A stretch of DNA of 5,562 nt from Rhodospirillaceae bacterium (GCA_003452275.1 DMIT01000019.1:1-5562); one strand, 5' to 3'. Positions 1 to 5,497 are shown, counted from the stretch's first letter. Notes: a model not told the origin generated them from the sequence alone. A program made the numbers and translations.

Positions 1-23
1 GGGGAGAGGGCTAGGGTGAGGGG
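1..23 (-). repeat. GC-rich dispersed repeat, copy 1 (cut by window edge)
   Basis: Read on the minus strand, this stretch is a CCCTCACCC-type pyrimidine-rich sequence followed by CCCTCTCCC. It matches 1143-1162 on the plus strand except for one inserted base and one transition, so the two copies are in opposite orientation around the transporter gene. The hairpin partner arm seen in the second copy would lie left of position 1. Repeats of this composition are common between genes in proteobacterial genomes. The family assignment is from memory. Confidence 0.65.
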
Positions 24-36
24 GAGGCTAAGGGGT

Positions 37-210
37 TAAATTTTTTTTCACCACAAAGTCACAAGGGACACAAAGAATCACAAAGTTCTCCATCCAATTG
101 TCACCCTGAATAAAATGAAGGATCCCCCTTGATCGTAAGATGAGATTCTTCGCTTTGCTCAGAATGACAGTAAAAAAGGGGCTTTGTAACTTTGTGGTAA
201 AAAAAATTTA
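37..210. repeat. Nested inverted-repeat element (MITE-like)
   Basis: The outer arms are 37-64 and 184-210. They match as inverted repeats over about 27 positions with one extra C (49) and one transition, and both ends read TAAA followed by eight T on the strand entering the element. Inside are second arms at 99-124 and 144-169, 26 positions each and differing only by seven transitions, around a 19-base loop. Between the left arms, CACAAAG recurs at 52, 69 and 79. No protein is encoded: an open frame in the inner arm reads HSEQSEES, which is typical of this kind of repeat and not of a gene. The right end supplies the TAA stop codon of the transporter gene. The ends contain TA, compatible with TA-targeted insertion, but no duplication can be proved. 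It may be one mobile element or two repeats, one inserted in the other. Confidence 0.7.
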
Positions 211-1086
211 TTCTGCTGTTTTGTTTTCGTCCTTTAAATAAGAAGAATACAAGGTTGCGGTAATAATCAAGAATAATCCGATCAATTGAATTGATGTGGG
301 AATTTCGCGCCACATCATATAGCTCAATAATCCTATCCAGATCATTTGCGTATATTGGAATGGTGTGTTGAAAAATAAAGGAGCTAAACGATAGGCCGAA
401 AATAATAATTGTGCCCCGAAGAAAAAGAAAATGCCGGCGGTAATAGTTGGGACAAAATCGTTTGTTGGCATGGGCGTAAACCCGTTAAAAATCAAAATCA
501 CTGTTGAAATGAGGCCTGCGGTCGTCAGCGTATAAAACGGAAAACAGATTGTGTCATCTTTCGGCATGTAACGCATCACGATGACGTTTGCGGCCCAAAA
601 CACACAGGATAAAAGCACGCATAAAATAGCCGTTAAATTCTGGGTGTATTCGGGTTGGGTGACAAGCGCGATGCCGATAAATCCGACAACGATAGATATC
701 CATCCCTTCACAGGACATTTTTCTTTCAAAATAAAATGCGCGGCAAGCGTCATCAGAAAAGGTGAGCAATAGCCTAGCATCGTATAAGTGGCAACTGGCA
801 AATGGATTAAGCCGTATAGTCCGATATAGGCTGACAATGTTTGTAGTATGCCGCGCACCAATTGCAAAAGCGGGTAATGTGTTTTGAGGAGATGGATACC
901 GCCTTTATAGAGAGACAATAAAACGAAGAGAGGAATGCAAACAATGGCCTCTAAAAACAAAATCTGGGCGAGGCTGTAATCGGATAAAACGGTTTTCCAT
1001 GCGACGAGGCCAATAGCAATCAACAGGTAGCCCGCGATGGAATAAAAGGCGGAGCGGGGATAGTTTGTGGACTGAAAAGTGGTCAT
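208..1086 (-). CDS. DMT superfamily transporter, EamA family
   Basis: Inner-membrane protein of 292 residues, the usual length for a two-domain EamA (RhaT-like) carrier. Ten hydrophobic segments can be placed at about residues 12-30, 38-60, 74-94, 98-120, 127-145, 150-171, 180-201, 211-231, 239-257 and 264-283, giving two five-helix repeats. Each repeat ends in the family's pattern of a charged loop (LKEKCPVKGW; MMWREIPTS) followed by a Gly-rich helix. Members export or import amino acids, nucleotide-like compounds or other metabolites. The general layout also resembles rickettsial S-adenosylmethionine carriers, but substrate cannot be read from sequence. The start is supported by GAGG six bases upstream (1093-1096). 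It lies on the same strand as fabG, but 102 bp with a repeat hairpin separates them, so co-transcription is uncertain. The stop codon falls within an inverted-repeat element. By eye it is more AT-rich than fabG, which suggests separate origin. Confidence 0.9.
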   Translation of the reverse strand: MTTFQSTNYPRSAFYSIAGYLLIAIGLVAWKTVLSDYSLAQILFLEAIVCIPLFVLLSLYKGGIHLLKTHYPLLQLVRGILQTLSAYIGLYGLIHLPVATYTMLGYCSPFLMTLAAHFILKEKCPVKGWISIVVGFIGIALVTQPEYTQNLTAILCVLLSCVFWAANVIVMRYMPKDDTICFPFYTLTTAGLISTVILIFNGFTPMPTNDFVPTITAGIFFFFGAQLLFSAYRLAPLFFNTPFQYTQMIWIGLLSYMMWREIPTSIQLIGLFLIITATLYSSYLKDENKTAE

Positions 1087-1142
1087 TTAAATCCTCGCGT
1101 TAAATTTTAGTGGTCCAAAAATCTTTTGGCTCAAGCGTCTTT

Positions 1143-1174
1143 CCCTCACCCAACCCTCTCCCAGGGGGAGAGGG
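1143..1174 (+). repeat. GC-rich dispersed repeat, copy 2, with hairpin
   Basis: The sequence contains a perfect 9-bp inverted repeat, CCCTCTCCC at 1154-1162 and GGGAGAGGG at 1166-1174, with a 3-base loop. It is preceded by a CCCTCACCC-type stretch that matches copy 1 at the window's left edge in inverse orientation. The repeat lies between the fabG stop and the transporter start. On the minus strand the hairpin comes just after fabG, but no U-tract follows it, so it is not a convincing intrinsic terminator. It could still stabilise the fabG mRNA 3' end or slow readthrough. Confidence 0.75.
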
Positions 1175-1188
1175 CTTTAGAGGGGGCG

Positions 1189-1926
1189 TTAGACCATTGC
1201 CATGCCGCCGTTGACATGGAGGGTGGCGCCTGTGACGTAGCCTGCTTCGTCAGATGCGAGATAGGTGACGGCAGCAGCGATGTCGCCGGCAGAGCCCATT
1301 TTGCCCATCGGGATGGTGGATGAGATTTTGGCTTTTTGGTCGTCGGTCAATATTTCGGTCATGGATGTTGCGATGAAGCCGGGGGCGACGCAATTGACGG
1401 TGATGCCGCGGGAGGCGATTTCTTGTCCCATAGCTTTTGACCAGCCGATCATACCGGCTTTGGAGGCGACATAGTTACATTGGCCCGGGTTACCCATGAC
1501 ACCGACAACGGATGCGATATTGATGATGCGCCCGAAACGGCGTTTCATCATGCCGCGTTGCACAGCCTTTGCGAGTTTAAAGGTGGCGGTCATATTGACG
1601 GCAATCACCTCGTCCCATTCTTCGTCTTTCATCCGCATGGACAGATTGTCGCGGGTGAGGCCAGCGTTATTCACGAGAATATCCACCTGTCCCATGGCTC
1701 TGTCAGCATCAGCAACCAATGCGTCAACTGCACCGTCTGCGCCGAGGTCAGCAGGAAGAACGAAGACGCGTTCTTTGAGGTCGGCAGCGAGTGCATTCAG
1801 TTTATCAACGTTACGGCCAGAGATACCAACAGTTGCGCCTTGGCCATGGAGTGCGCGTGCGATGGCCTCGCCAATGCCGCCTGTGGCCCCTGTCACGAGT
1901 GCTGTTTTTCCGGTGAGATTAAACAT
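1189..1926 (-). CDS. fabG: 3-oxoacyl-[acyl-carrier-protein] reductase
   Basis: Cytoplasmic NADPH-dependent short-chain dehydrogenase/reductase that reduces 3-oxoacyl-ACP to 3-hydroxyacyl-ACP in type II fatty acid synthesis. Its 245 residues match the usual FabG length. Visible motifs are the TGATGGIG nucleotide-binding loop at 12-19, NNAG at 86-89, the catalytic set Asn111, Ser139, Tyr152 and Lys156 (YVASK), and the APGFIATSMT segment at 181-190 after the active site. The C-terminal VTGATLHVNGGMAMV is typical of genuine FabG rather than a generic dehydrogenase. An AAGGA sequence eight bases before the ATG (1935-1939) supports the start. It follows fabD by 81 bp on the same strand and is probably co-transcribed with it, though a repeat hairpin lies between. 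The expected downstream acpP is missing. Confidence 0.96.
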   Translation of the reverse strand: MFNLTGKTALVTGATGGIGEAIARALHGQGATVGISGRNVDKLNALAADLKERVFVLPADLGADGAVDALVADADRAMGQVDILVNNAGLTRDNLSMRMKDEEWDEVIAVNMTATFKLAKAVQRGMMKRRFGRIINIASVVGVMGNPGQCNYVASKAGMIGWSKAMGQEIASRGITVNCVAPGFIATSMTEILTDDQKAKISSTIPMGKMGSAGDIAAAVTYLASDEAGYVTGATLHVNGGMAMV

Positions 1927-1982
1927 TCTATTTTTCCTTTTTTAAGTTGATAATTCTAATCGAGTGTTTCTTGGCTGACTGG

Positions 1983-2002
1983 ATCCCAGCTTTCGCTGGG
2001 AT
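1983..2002. repeat. Repeat hairpin between fabD and fabG
   Basis: ATCCCAGC (1983-1990) and GCTGGGAT (1995-2002) form a perfect 8-bp stem around a four-base loop. Read on the minus strand, as transcribed, the loop is GAAA, a stable GNRA tetraloop. The flanking TGTCATCCCAGC and GGATCCAG context matches a type of short intergenic repeat that is very common in proteobacterial genomes (family recognition from memory). No U-run follows on the minus strand (the next bases are CCAGTCAGCC), so it is unlikely to end transcription completely. It could act as an mRNA processing or stability element that sets the fabD to fabG ratio. Confidence 0.75.
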
Positions 2003-2007
2003 GACAG

Positions 2008-2961
2008 TTATTTTAGTTTGTTAATCAACGCTTCGACTTGCTCAGGCGTGCCGATGCTCTCTGTCGCGACGTCTTTCTCAATCCGTTTGACGAGGCCTGA
2101 TAATACTTTGCCTGCGCCGAGTTCGATCATTTCTGTGATGCCTTGTTCTTTCATCCACATGACAGACTCTCTCCAGCGCACTGTGCCTGTCACTTGTTCA
2201 ACAAGCAAGCGGCGGATGATGTTTGGATCAGAAACGGCGTTGGCGGTGACGTTGGCAACAATCGGGACGCAGGGAATGGCGATGGTTGTGTTTGCAAGAG
2301 CTTCTGCCATTGCATCCGCAGCGGGTTGCATCAATGTGCAGTGGAAAGGCGCGGAGACTGGGAGTTGCAGGGCGCGTTTGGCACCTTTGGCGGTTGCCAG
2401 TTCCATCGCGATGGCGACCGCTCCTGTATGGCCTGAAATCACAACTTGTCCTGGAGAGTTATCATTTGCAGAGGCAACAGTTTCACCGTTTAATGCTTTG
2501 GATGTTGCTTCGGCAGTAATGGCTTGTACATCTGGTAAATCCAACCCGAGGATCGCCGCCATTGCGCCGACGCCGACGGGGACAGCCTTTTGCATAGCCT
2601 GCCCGCGCAGTTTCAAAAGTTTTGCGGCGGTGGCGATGTCAAAAGAACCGGCAGCGGTGAGCGCAGAATATTCCCCGAGAGAATGCCCCGCGAGAAAAGT
2701 TGTTGCCTTGGTCAGGTCAATGCCGCCTTGTCCGGTCAGGACTTTGACAATCGCCATCGAAACCGCCATCAAAGCCGGTTGGGTGTTTTCGGTCAGATTA
2801 AGGTCGCTTTCTGCGCCCGAGGTCATCAGGGCGAATAATTTTTGCGACAGGGCGTCATCGACCTGTTCGAAGACTTCGCGGGCTTCGGGGAAGGCGTCTG
2901 CCAGATCTTTTCCCATTCCGATAAATTGTGAGCCTTGGCCCGGAAATATGAGTGCGCGCAT
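2008..2961 (-). CDS. fabD: Malonyl-CoA:ACP transacylase
   Basis: Cytoplasmic enzyme that transfers malonyl from CoA to acyl carrier protein, making the extender for fatty acid elongation. Its 317 residues are close to the roughly 310 normal for FabD. It opens with FPGQGSQ (6-12), carries the nucleophile elbow GHSLGEY with Ser94, Arg119 in LKLRGQAMQ (the malonyl carboxylate-binding position), NDNSPGQVVISG at 166-177, the catalytic His207 in SAPFHC, and the C-terminal LGAGKVLSGL. Both parts of the fold, the alpha/beta hydrolase-like core and the ferredoxin-like insert, are covered, so the gene looks intact. AAGGAG at 2971-2976, nine bases upstream, supports the ATG. It is the first minus-strand gene after a 360-bp divergent region and so probably begins the transcript. 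A TTGACT at 3052-3057 resembles a -35 box, but no matching -10 box is evident. Confidence 0.97.
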   Translation of the reverse strand: MRALIFPGQGSQFIGMGKDLADAFPEAREVFEQVDDALSQKLFALMTSGAESDLNLTENTQPALMAVSMAIVKVLTGQGGIDLTKATTFLAGHSLGEYSALTAAGSFDIATAAKLLKLRGQAMQKAVPVGVGAMAAILGLDLPDVQAITAEATSKALNGETVASANDNSPGQVVISGHTGAVAIAMELATAKGAKRALQLPVSAPFHCTLMQPAADAMAEALANTTIAIPCVPIVANVTANAVSDPNIIRRLLVEQVTGTVRWRESVMWMKEQGITEMIELGAGKVLSGLVKRIEKDVATESIGTPEQVEALINKLK

Positions 2962-3098
2962 ACTGATTCGCTCCTTTTAAGTATCTAAACCGCATTTATA
3001 GGGCGGGTTTCAAAAAAAATCCACAGGGGACGGGCGGAAAATCCTTTTTAAAGTCAATCCCTTGCCGTTATGCACAATATAAAACGTTCCGTATTAGA

Positions 3099-3116
3099 TG
3101 TTGCCTATTTGCAACA
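3099..3116. promoter_or_regulatory. Possible operator: spaced palindrome
   Basis: TGTTGC (3099-3104) and GCAACA (3111-3116) form a perfect 6-bp inverted repeat with a 6-base spacer. The size and spacing fit a binding site for a dimeric helix-turn-helix regulator. It sits about 140 bp upstream of the fabD start and 220 bp upstream of the 101-residue gene. A small RNA hairpin is the alternative. No regulator is identified. Confidence 0.35.
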
Positions 3117-3308
3117 GGGTTCGAAATGGTGTAGGGTAACTTATCTCGCGAGCATGAATTAAGTTTCTTTTGTTCTTTTTATAGAATGAATTGGCAATAA
3201 AATTACTAGATTTGTGCGGAGAATGAACATTTCTACCTGCGTAAGTTTTATGAATGTGCGGAAAAAAGGGACATAAACAATGACAAAAAACGTCAACCAC
3301 ATATTTAC

Positions 3309-3314
3309 AGGAGG
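3309..3314 (+). promoter_or_regulatory. Strong Shine-Dalgarno deciding the start of the 101-residue gene
   Basis: AGGAGG lies seven bases before the ATG at 3322, an optimal arrangement and the best ribosome binding site in the window. It favours 3322 over the in-frame ATG at 3280, which has only a moderate GGGA eight bases upstream. If 3280 were used, this sequence would be translated as part of the protein. Confidence 0.8.
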
Positions 3315-3321
3315 TATTAAA

Positions 3322-3627
3322 ATGAGTTGTTCAATCATCCACCAAAATATCAAAGCCATTCTGGAAGAAGGCGGAACGGCCTATTCCACGATTGTCGAGA
3401 CGGGCGGGGCGCCCAATATGGATTATGCGGGTTATTGCTGCCATGTCTCGCTGAACCGTCTGCGCCAGTCGTTGAATCAGCCCAATATGACATCCGACCG
3501 TCTGGAAGGTTTATTGCGCCGCGCATCGCGCAAACACACAATCGAAAATACCGATAAGGACTGGGCCTATGTCATGGCCAGATATCTGACCCGTCAGGTC
3601 AATGCCAATGATGTTCATCGAATTTAA
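3322..3627 (+). CDS. Conserved-looking hypothetical protein, 101 residues
   Basis: I do not recognise this protein. From ATG 3322 it has 101 residues; an in-frame ATG at 3280 would add 14 (MTKNVNHIFTGGIK). It has no signal peptide or membrane segment and is probably cytoplasmic. Cysteines are at 3, 39 and 40. The middle (about 43-72) is rich in Arg and Leu and looks helical (SLNRLRQSLN, RLEGLLRRASRKH), and the C-terminal third has another probable helix (DKDWAYVMARYLTRQ). No DNA-binding or catalytic motif stands out. That it is a real gene is supported by the AGGAGG site upstream, normal-looking codon use, and an intrinsic terminator eight bases after the stop, which makes it a self-contained transcription unit. 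It shares no overlap with ilvA, so a functional link to isoleucine synthesis is not implied. Confidence 0.75.
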   Translation: MSCSIIHQNIKAILEEGGTAYSTIVETGGAPNMDYAGYCCHVSLNRLRQSLNQPNMTSDRLEGLLRRASRKHTIENTDKDWAYVMARYLTRQVNANDVHRI

Positions 3628-3634
3628 CCCTTTT

Positions 3635-3663
3635 AAAAAGCCCTCTTCCCCGGGGCTTTTTTT
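3635..3663 (+). terminator. Rho-independent terminator after the 101-residue gene
   Basis: AAAAAGCCC (3635-3643) pairs with GGGCTTTTT (3653-3661) across a 9-base loop, and the T-run extends to 3663. The run of A before the stem and T after it is the classic form. It should insulate ilvA from upstream transcription, so ilvA needs a promoter in the short gap 3664-3716 or relies on readthrough. Confidence 0.85.
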
Positions 3664-3697
3664 ACGGGCTTTGGCCCTTGCGCAGGTTGGCAAAAAC

Positions 3698-3714
3698 TGG
3701 TTAGCTTTTAACCA
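3698..3714 (+). promoter_or_regulatory. Inverted repeat immediately before the ilvA start
   Basis: TGGTTA (3698-3703) and TAACCA (3709-3714) form a 6-bp inverted repeat with a 5-base loop, ending two bases before the ilvA ATG. It occupies the place where a Shine-Dalgarno would lie, and no good purine-rich site is present. It could be an operator or a weak hairpin modulating translation. Chance is also possible. Confidence 0.35.
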
Positions 3715-3716
3715 TC

Positions 3717-5252
3717 ATGACCACATATCATCCGACCGCTTTGCATACCGAAATCCTGCGCGCCCGCACCCGTGTTTATAGGGCGGGAAAGCCGACGCCG
3801 CTGCAAGAAATTATTTTGCCAGATATTGATGCGCAGGTATTTGTAAAGCGCGAAGATTTGTCGCCGATCAATGCCTATAAATGGCGTGGGGCGTATAATT
3901 GCACCGCGCAACTGGTCGAAAGCCAGCAGGTAAAAACGGTTGTCGCAGCCTCTGCCGGCAATCATGCGCAGGGTGTTGCTCTGGCCGCCCGTATGCTGGG
4001 GGTCGAGGCCAAAATCTTTATGCCGGTTTCAACCCCGCTGATGAAACAGAAAGCCGTTAAATTACATGGCGGACATCATGTCGAAATTATCCTGACCGGC
4101 GATACATTCGATCAGGCGTCAGACGAGGCCAAAAAATATGTGGCAGAAAATAATCTGGCCTATGTTCACCCGTTTGACGACCTCCATACCATCGCCGGAC
4201 AAGCCACCATCGCCGACGAGGTGATGTTGTCGGGTGAGGCTCCGTTCGATTATGTGTTCGTGCAGATTGGCGGCGGCGGCATGGCATCAGGTGTTTCATC
4301 ATGGATCAAGGCCCATCATCCGCAAACCAAAGTAATCGGGGTCGAAGGCGTGGGGCAAGCCAGTATGGAGGCCTCCCTCAAGCGCGGGGAGCCGGTCACG
4401 CTGCATGATATTGATACATTTTGTGACGGGACAGCCGTCAAACGCCCCGGCGATCTGACCTTCCAGATTTGCAAAACCTATCTGGACGGCATGGTCACCG
4501 TGACCAACGAAGAAGTATCGGCGGCGATCCAGCAATATTGGGAATCCAAACGCGTGATCCCTGAACCCGCAGGAGCCATGGGACTGGCAGGATTTATAAA
4601 ATTTGCCCGCGATCATTCACAACTGATTGCCGGCAAAAAAATTCTGGTGATCTTGTGCGGGGCCAATATGGATTTCAGTAAACTGGCGCTGATTTCAAGC
4701 CAGTCGGCCATCGGCGCGCAGCGTCGCAAATATCTGCGTTTTCATTTGAATGAAAAAAACGGCAGCTTGCTCGGCTTGCTTGATAGCATCTTCGCGGATG
4801 TGAATGTCACCGAATTCCAGTATGGCAAAATCTCGGAAACCGACGGTTATCCGGTGATCGCGTTCGAAGCGGTGCCGGACAAAATGGACGCGCTCTATGC
4901 CGAACTGCGTAAAAATAATATCGCCTTTGAAGACGTGACCGATGACCCCGATGTGCGTTATCGCGTGATTAATTATAATCCGGCACTCTTCCAAAACCCC
5001 GTTTTGCTGCATATCCATTTCCCCGAACGCAAGGGGGCCTTGCGCGAATTGATGCGCAAAGTGTCGGGTTTCGCCAATCTGTGCTATTTTAACTATGCTT
5101 ATTCGGGTGAAAATATCGGGCGTGCCCTGATGGGGTTTGAATTGCAATCAGAAGATGATCGCGCCAAACTGGATGAAGCGATTGCAACATCCCCCGTTGA
5201 GGGGAAACCGGTTCCGGCGGATGCGGCAAGACGTATTTTGGCCACGAAATAA
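3717..5252 (+). CDS. ilvA: Threonine ammonia-lyase, biosynthetic (threonine deaminase)
   Basis: Cytoplasmic PLP enzyme that converts L-threonine to 2-oxobutanoate and ammonia, the first committed step of isoleucine synthesis. At 511 residues it matches the long biosynthetic form (about 514 in E. coli), not the short catabolic TdcB. The catalytic fold-type II domain covers about 20-325: PLP lysine Lys55 in NAYKWRGAYN, SAGNHAQG at 79-86, the phosphate-binding glycine loop GGGGMASG at 185-192, EPAGAMGL at 283-290 and CGAN at 314-317. Two ACT-like regulatory subdomains follow, at about 336-425 (RRKYLRFHLNEKNGSL, with VTEFQYGK) and about 427-510 (LLHIHFPERKGAL, with IGRALMGFEL). These predict feedback inhibition by isoleucine and modulation by valine. 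The ATG at 3717 lacks a clear Shine-Dalgarno, but the N-terminus aligns with family length and no better start is nearby. It is separated from the preceding gene by a terminator and appears monocistronic. Confidence 0.94.
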   Translation: MTTYHPTALHTEILRARTRVYRAGKPTPLQEIILPDIDAQVFVKREDLSPINAYKWRGAYNCTAQLVESQQVKTVVAASAGNHAQGVALAARMLGVEAKIFMPVSTPLMKQKAVKLHGGHHVEIILTGDTFDQASDEAKKYVAENNLAYVHPFDDLHTIAGQATIADEVMLSGEAPFDYVFVQIGGGGMASGVSSWIKAHHPQTKVIGVEGVGQASMEASLKRGEPVTLHDIDTFCDGTAVKRPGDLTFQICKTYLDGMVTVTNEEVSAAIQQYWESKRVIPEPAGAMGLAGFIKFARDHSQLIAGKKILVILCGANMDFSKLALISSQSAIGAQRRKYLRFHLNEKNGSLLGLLDSIFADVNVTEFQYGKISETDGYPVIAFEAVPDKMDALYAELRKNNIAFEDVTDDPDVRYRVINYNPALFQNPVLLHIHFPERKGALRELMRKVSGFANLCYFNYAYSGENIGRALMGFELQSEDDRAKLDEAIATSPVEGKPVPADAARRILATK

Positions 5253-5280
5253 ACGAGTCGACACGAAAGTTTTTTAATAC

Positions 5281-5305
5281 GAAGCTTTCACAAAGTTCTT
5301 TTTTT
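5281..5305 (+). terminator. Possible rho-independent terminator after ilvA
   Basis: GAAGCTTT (5281-5288) can pair with AAAGTTC (5292-5298) as a 7-bp stem with one bulged G and a 3-base loop, directly followed by seven T (5299-5305). It lies 28 bases past the ilvA stop, in the right orientation. The stem is AT-rich and weak, hence moderate confidence. Confidence 0.45.
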
Positions 5306-5330
5306 GTCATGGCAATCCATAGGAGGATGT

Positions 5331-5441
5331 CTAGCCCCAGATAATCCATCCAATGAGCAAACCTATCAGACTGCCTATAAATCCGCCTGATAGGGCAACA
5401 GCAAAATAGGCGATTGCATAAATAGATTTATCATCTTCCAT
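5331..5441 (-). CDS. Small membrane peptide with glycine zipper, 36 residues
   Basis: A 36-residue ORF not recognised as a known family. It has an acidic start (MEDDK) followed by an almost unbroken hydrophobic stretch from about residue 7 to 36, enough for one membrane helix. Within it, Gly19, Gly23, Gly27 and Gly31 recur every four residues, a glycine zipper (GxxxG repeated) that in known proteins promotes tight helix packing or oligomerisation. The ATG has GAGGGAG six bases upstream (5448-5454). The frame is open further back to a TGA, but no better start exists. It ends 78 bp from the convergent ilvA. Similar size and form occur in type I toxin peptides and in small accessory subunits of membrane complexes. 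Neither role can be assigned from sequence, and chance remains possible for so short a frame. Confidence 0.55.
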   Translation of the reverse strand: MEDDKSIYAIAYFAVALSGGFIGSLIGLLIGWIIWG

Positions 5442-5445
5442 CAAA

Positions 5446-5474
5446 AACTCCCTCAAAACTGGCGTCGGGGAGTT
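5446..5474 (-). promoter_or_regulatory. Hairpin sequestering the Shine-Dalgarno of the 36-residue ORF
   Basis: In the minus-strand transcript AACTCCC (5474-5468) is complementary over seven bases to GGGAGTT (5452-5446), with a 15-base loop. The second arm contains the core of the ribosome binding site, which would be hidden when the stem forms. Because a few U residues follow the arm, the same hairpin could also act as a weak attenuator. This is inferred from base pairing alone. Confidence 0.45.
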
Positions 5475-5497
5475 AGAAAACCTATCAGCGAAAGGTC

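Larger units (their letters stand above)
2962..3321. other. AT-rich divergent intergenic region
   Basis: These 360 bp separate fabD (leftward) from the 101-residue gene (rightward) and should hold promoters for both. Visible elements are a TTGACT on the minus strand at 3052-3057, the spaced palindrome at 3099-3116, the 8-bp palindrome CTCGCGAG at 3145-3152, and a TAGAAT (-10-like, 5 of 6 consensus) on the plus strand at 3182-3187 with only a poor -35 (TTAAGT) 17 bases before it. Short reading frames occur (for example 3223-3276, 17 codons) but have no usable Shine-Dalgarno spacing. No RNA gene is recognised. Promoter placement is therefore tentative. Confidence 0.6.

Noticed and set aside
52..85. 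CACAAAG repeats as a small CRISPR-like or tandem array
   Set aside because: Units are only 7 bases with 3-10 base gaps and no spacers; they are internal structure of the repeat element.
101..313. Open frame of 70 codons on the minus strand
   Set aside because: It runs through the inverted-repeat element and out of frame into the transporter gene; the HSEQSEES peptide is a translation of the repeat, not a protein.
1154..1174. 9-bp hairpin after fabG as an intrinsic terminator
   Set aside because: No U-tract follows on the transcribed strand; it is better explained as part of the dispersed repeat.
1480..1950. Two long plus-strand frames opposite fabG
   Set aside because: Antisense shadows of an intact FabG with all catalytic residues; no motifs of their own.
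2018..2980. 320-codon open frame on the plus strand opposite fabD
   Set aside because: It is antisense to a fully convincing FabD, has no family motifs and no ribosome binding site; it is a by-product of FabD codon composition.
3159..3359. 66-codon hydrophobic frame on the minus strand in the intergenic region
   Set aside because: It starts inside the 101-residue gene on the opposite strand, lacks a Shine-Dalgarno, and its hydrophobicity follows from the AT-rich composition.
2995..3787. 13-base identity TTTATAGGGCGGG at 2995-3007 and 3775-3787
   Set aside because: A match this long is not surprising by chance in 5.5 kb; the second copy encodes part of ilvA and the flanks do not match.
78..5299. 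12-base identity TCACAAAGTTCT at 78-89 and 5288-5299, suggesting a second copy of the left-hand repeat
   Set aside because: The match does not extend, and about one 12-base coincidence is expected in a window of this size.
5089..5349. 86-codon minus-strand frame overlapping the end of ilvA
   Set aside because: It begins within the 36-residue ORF in another frame and then runs antisense to ilvA; no ribosome binding site or motif.
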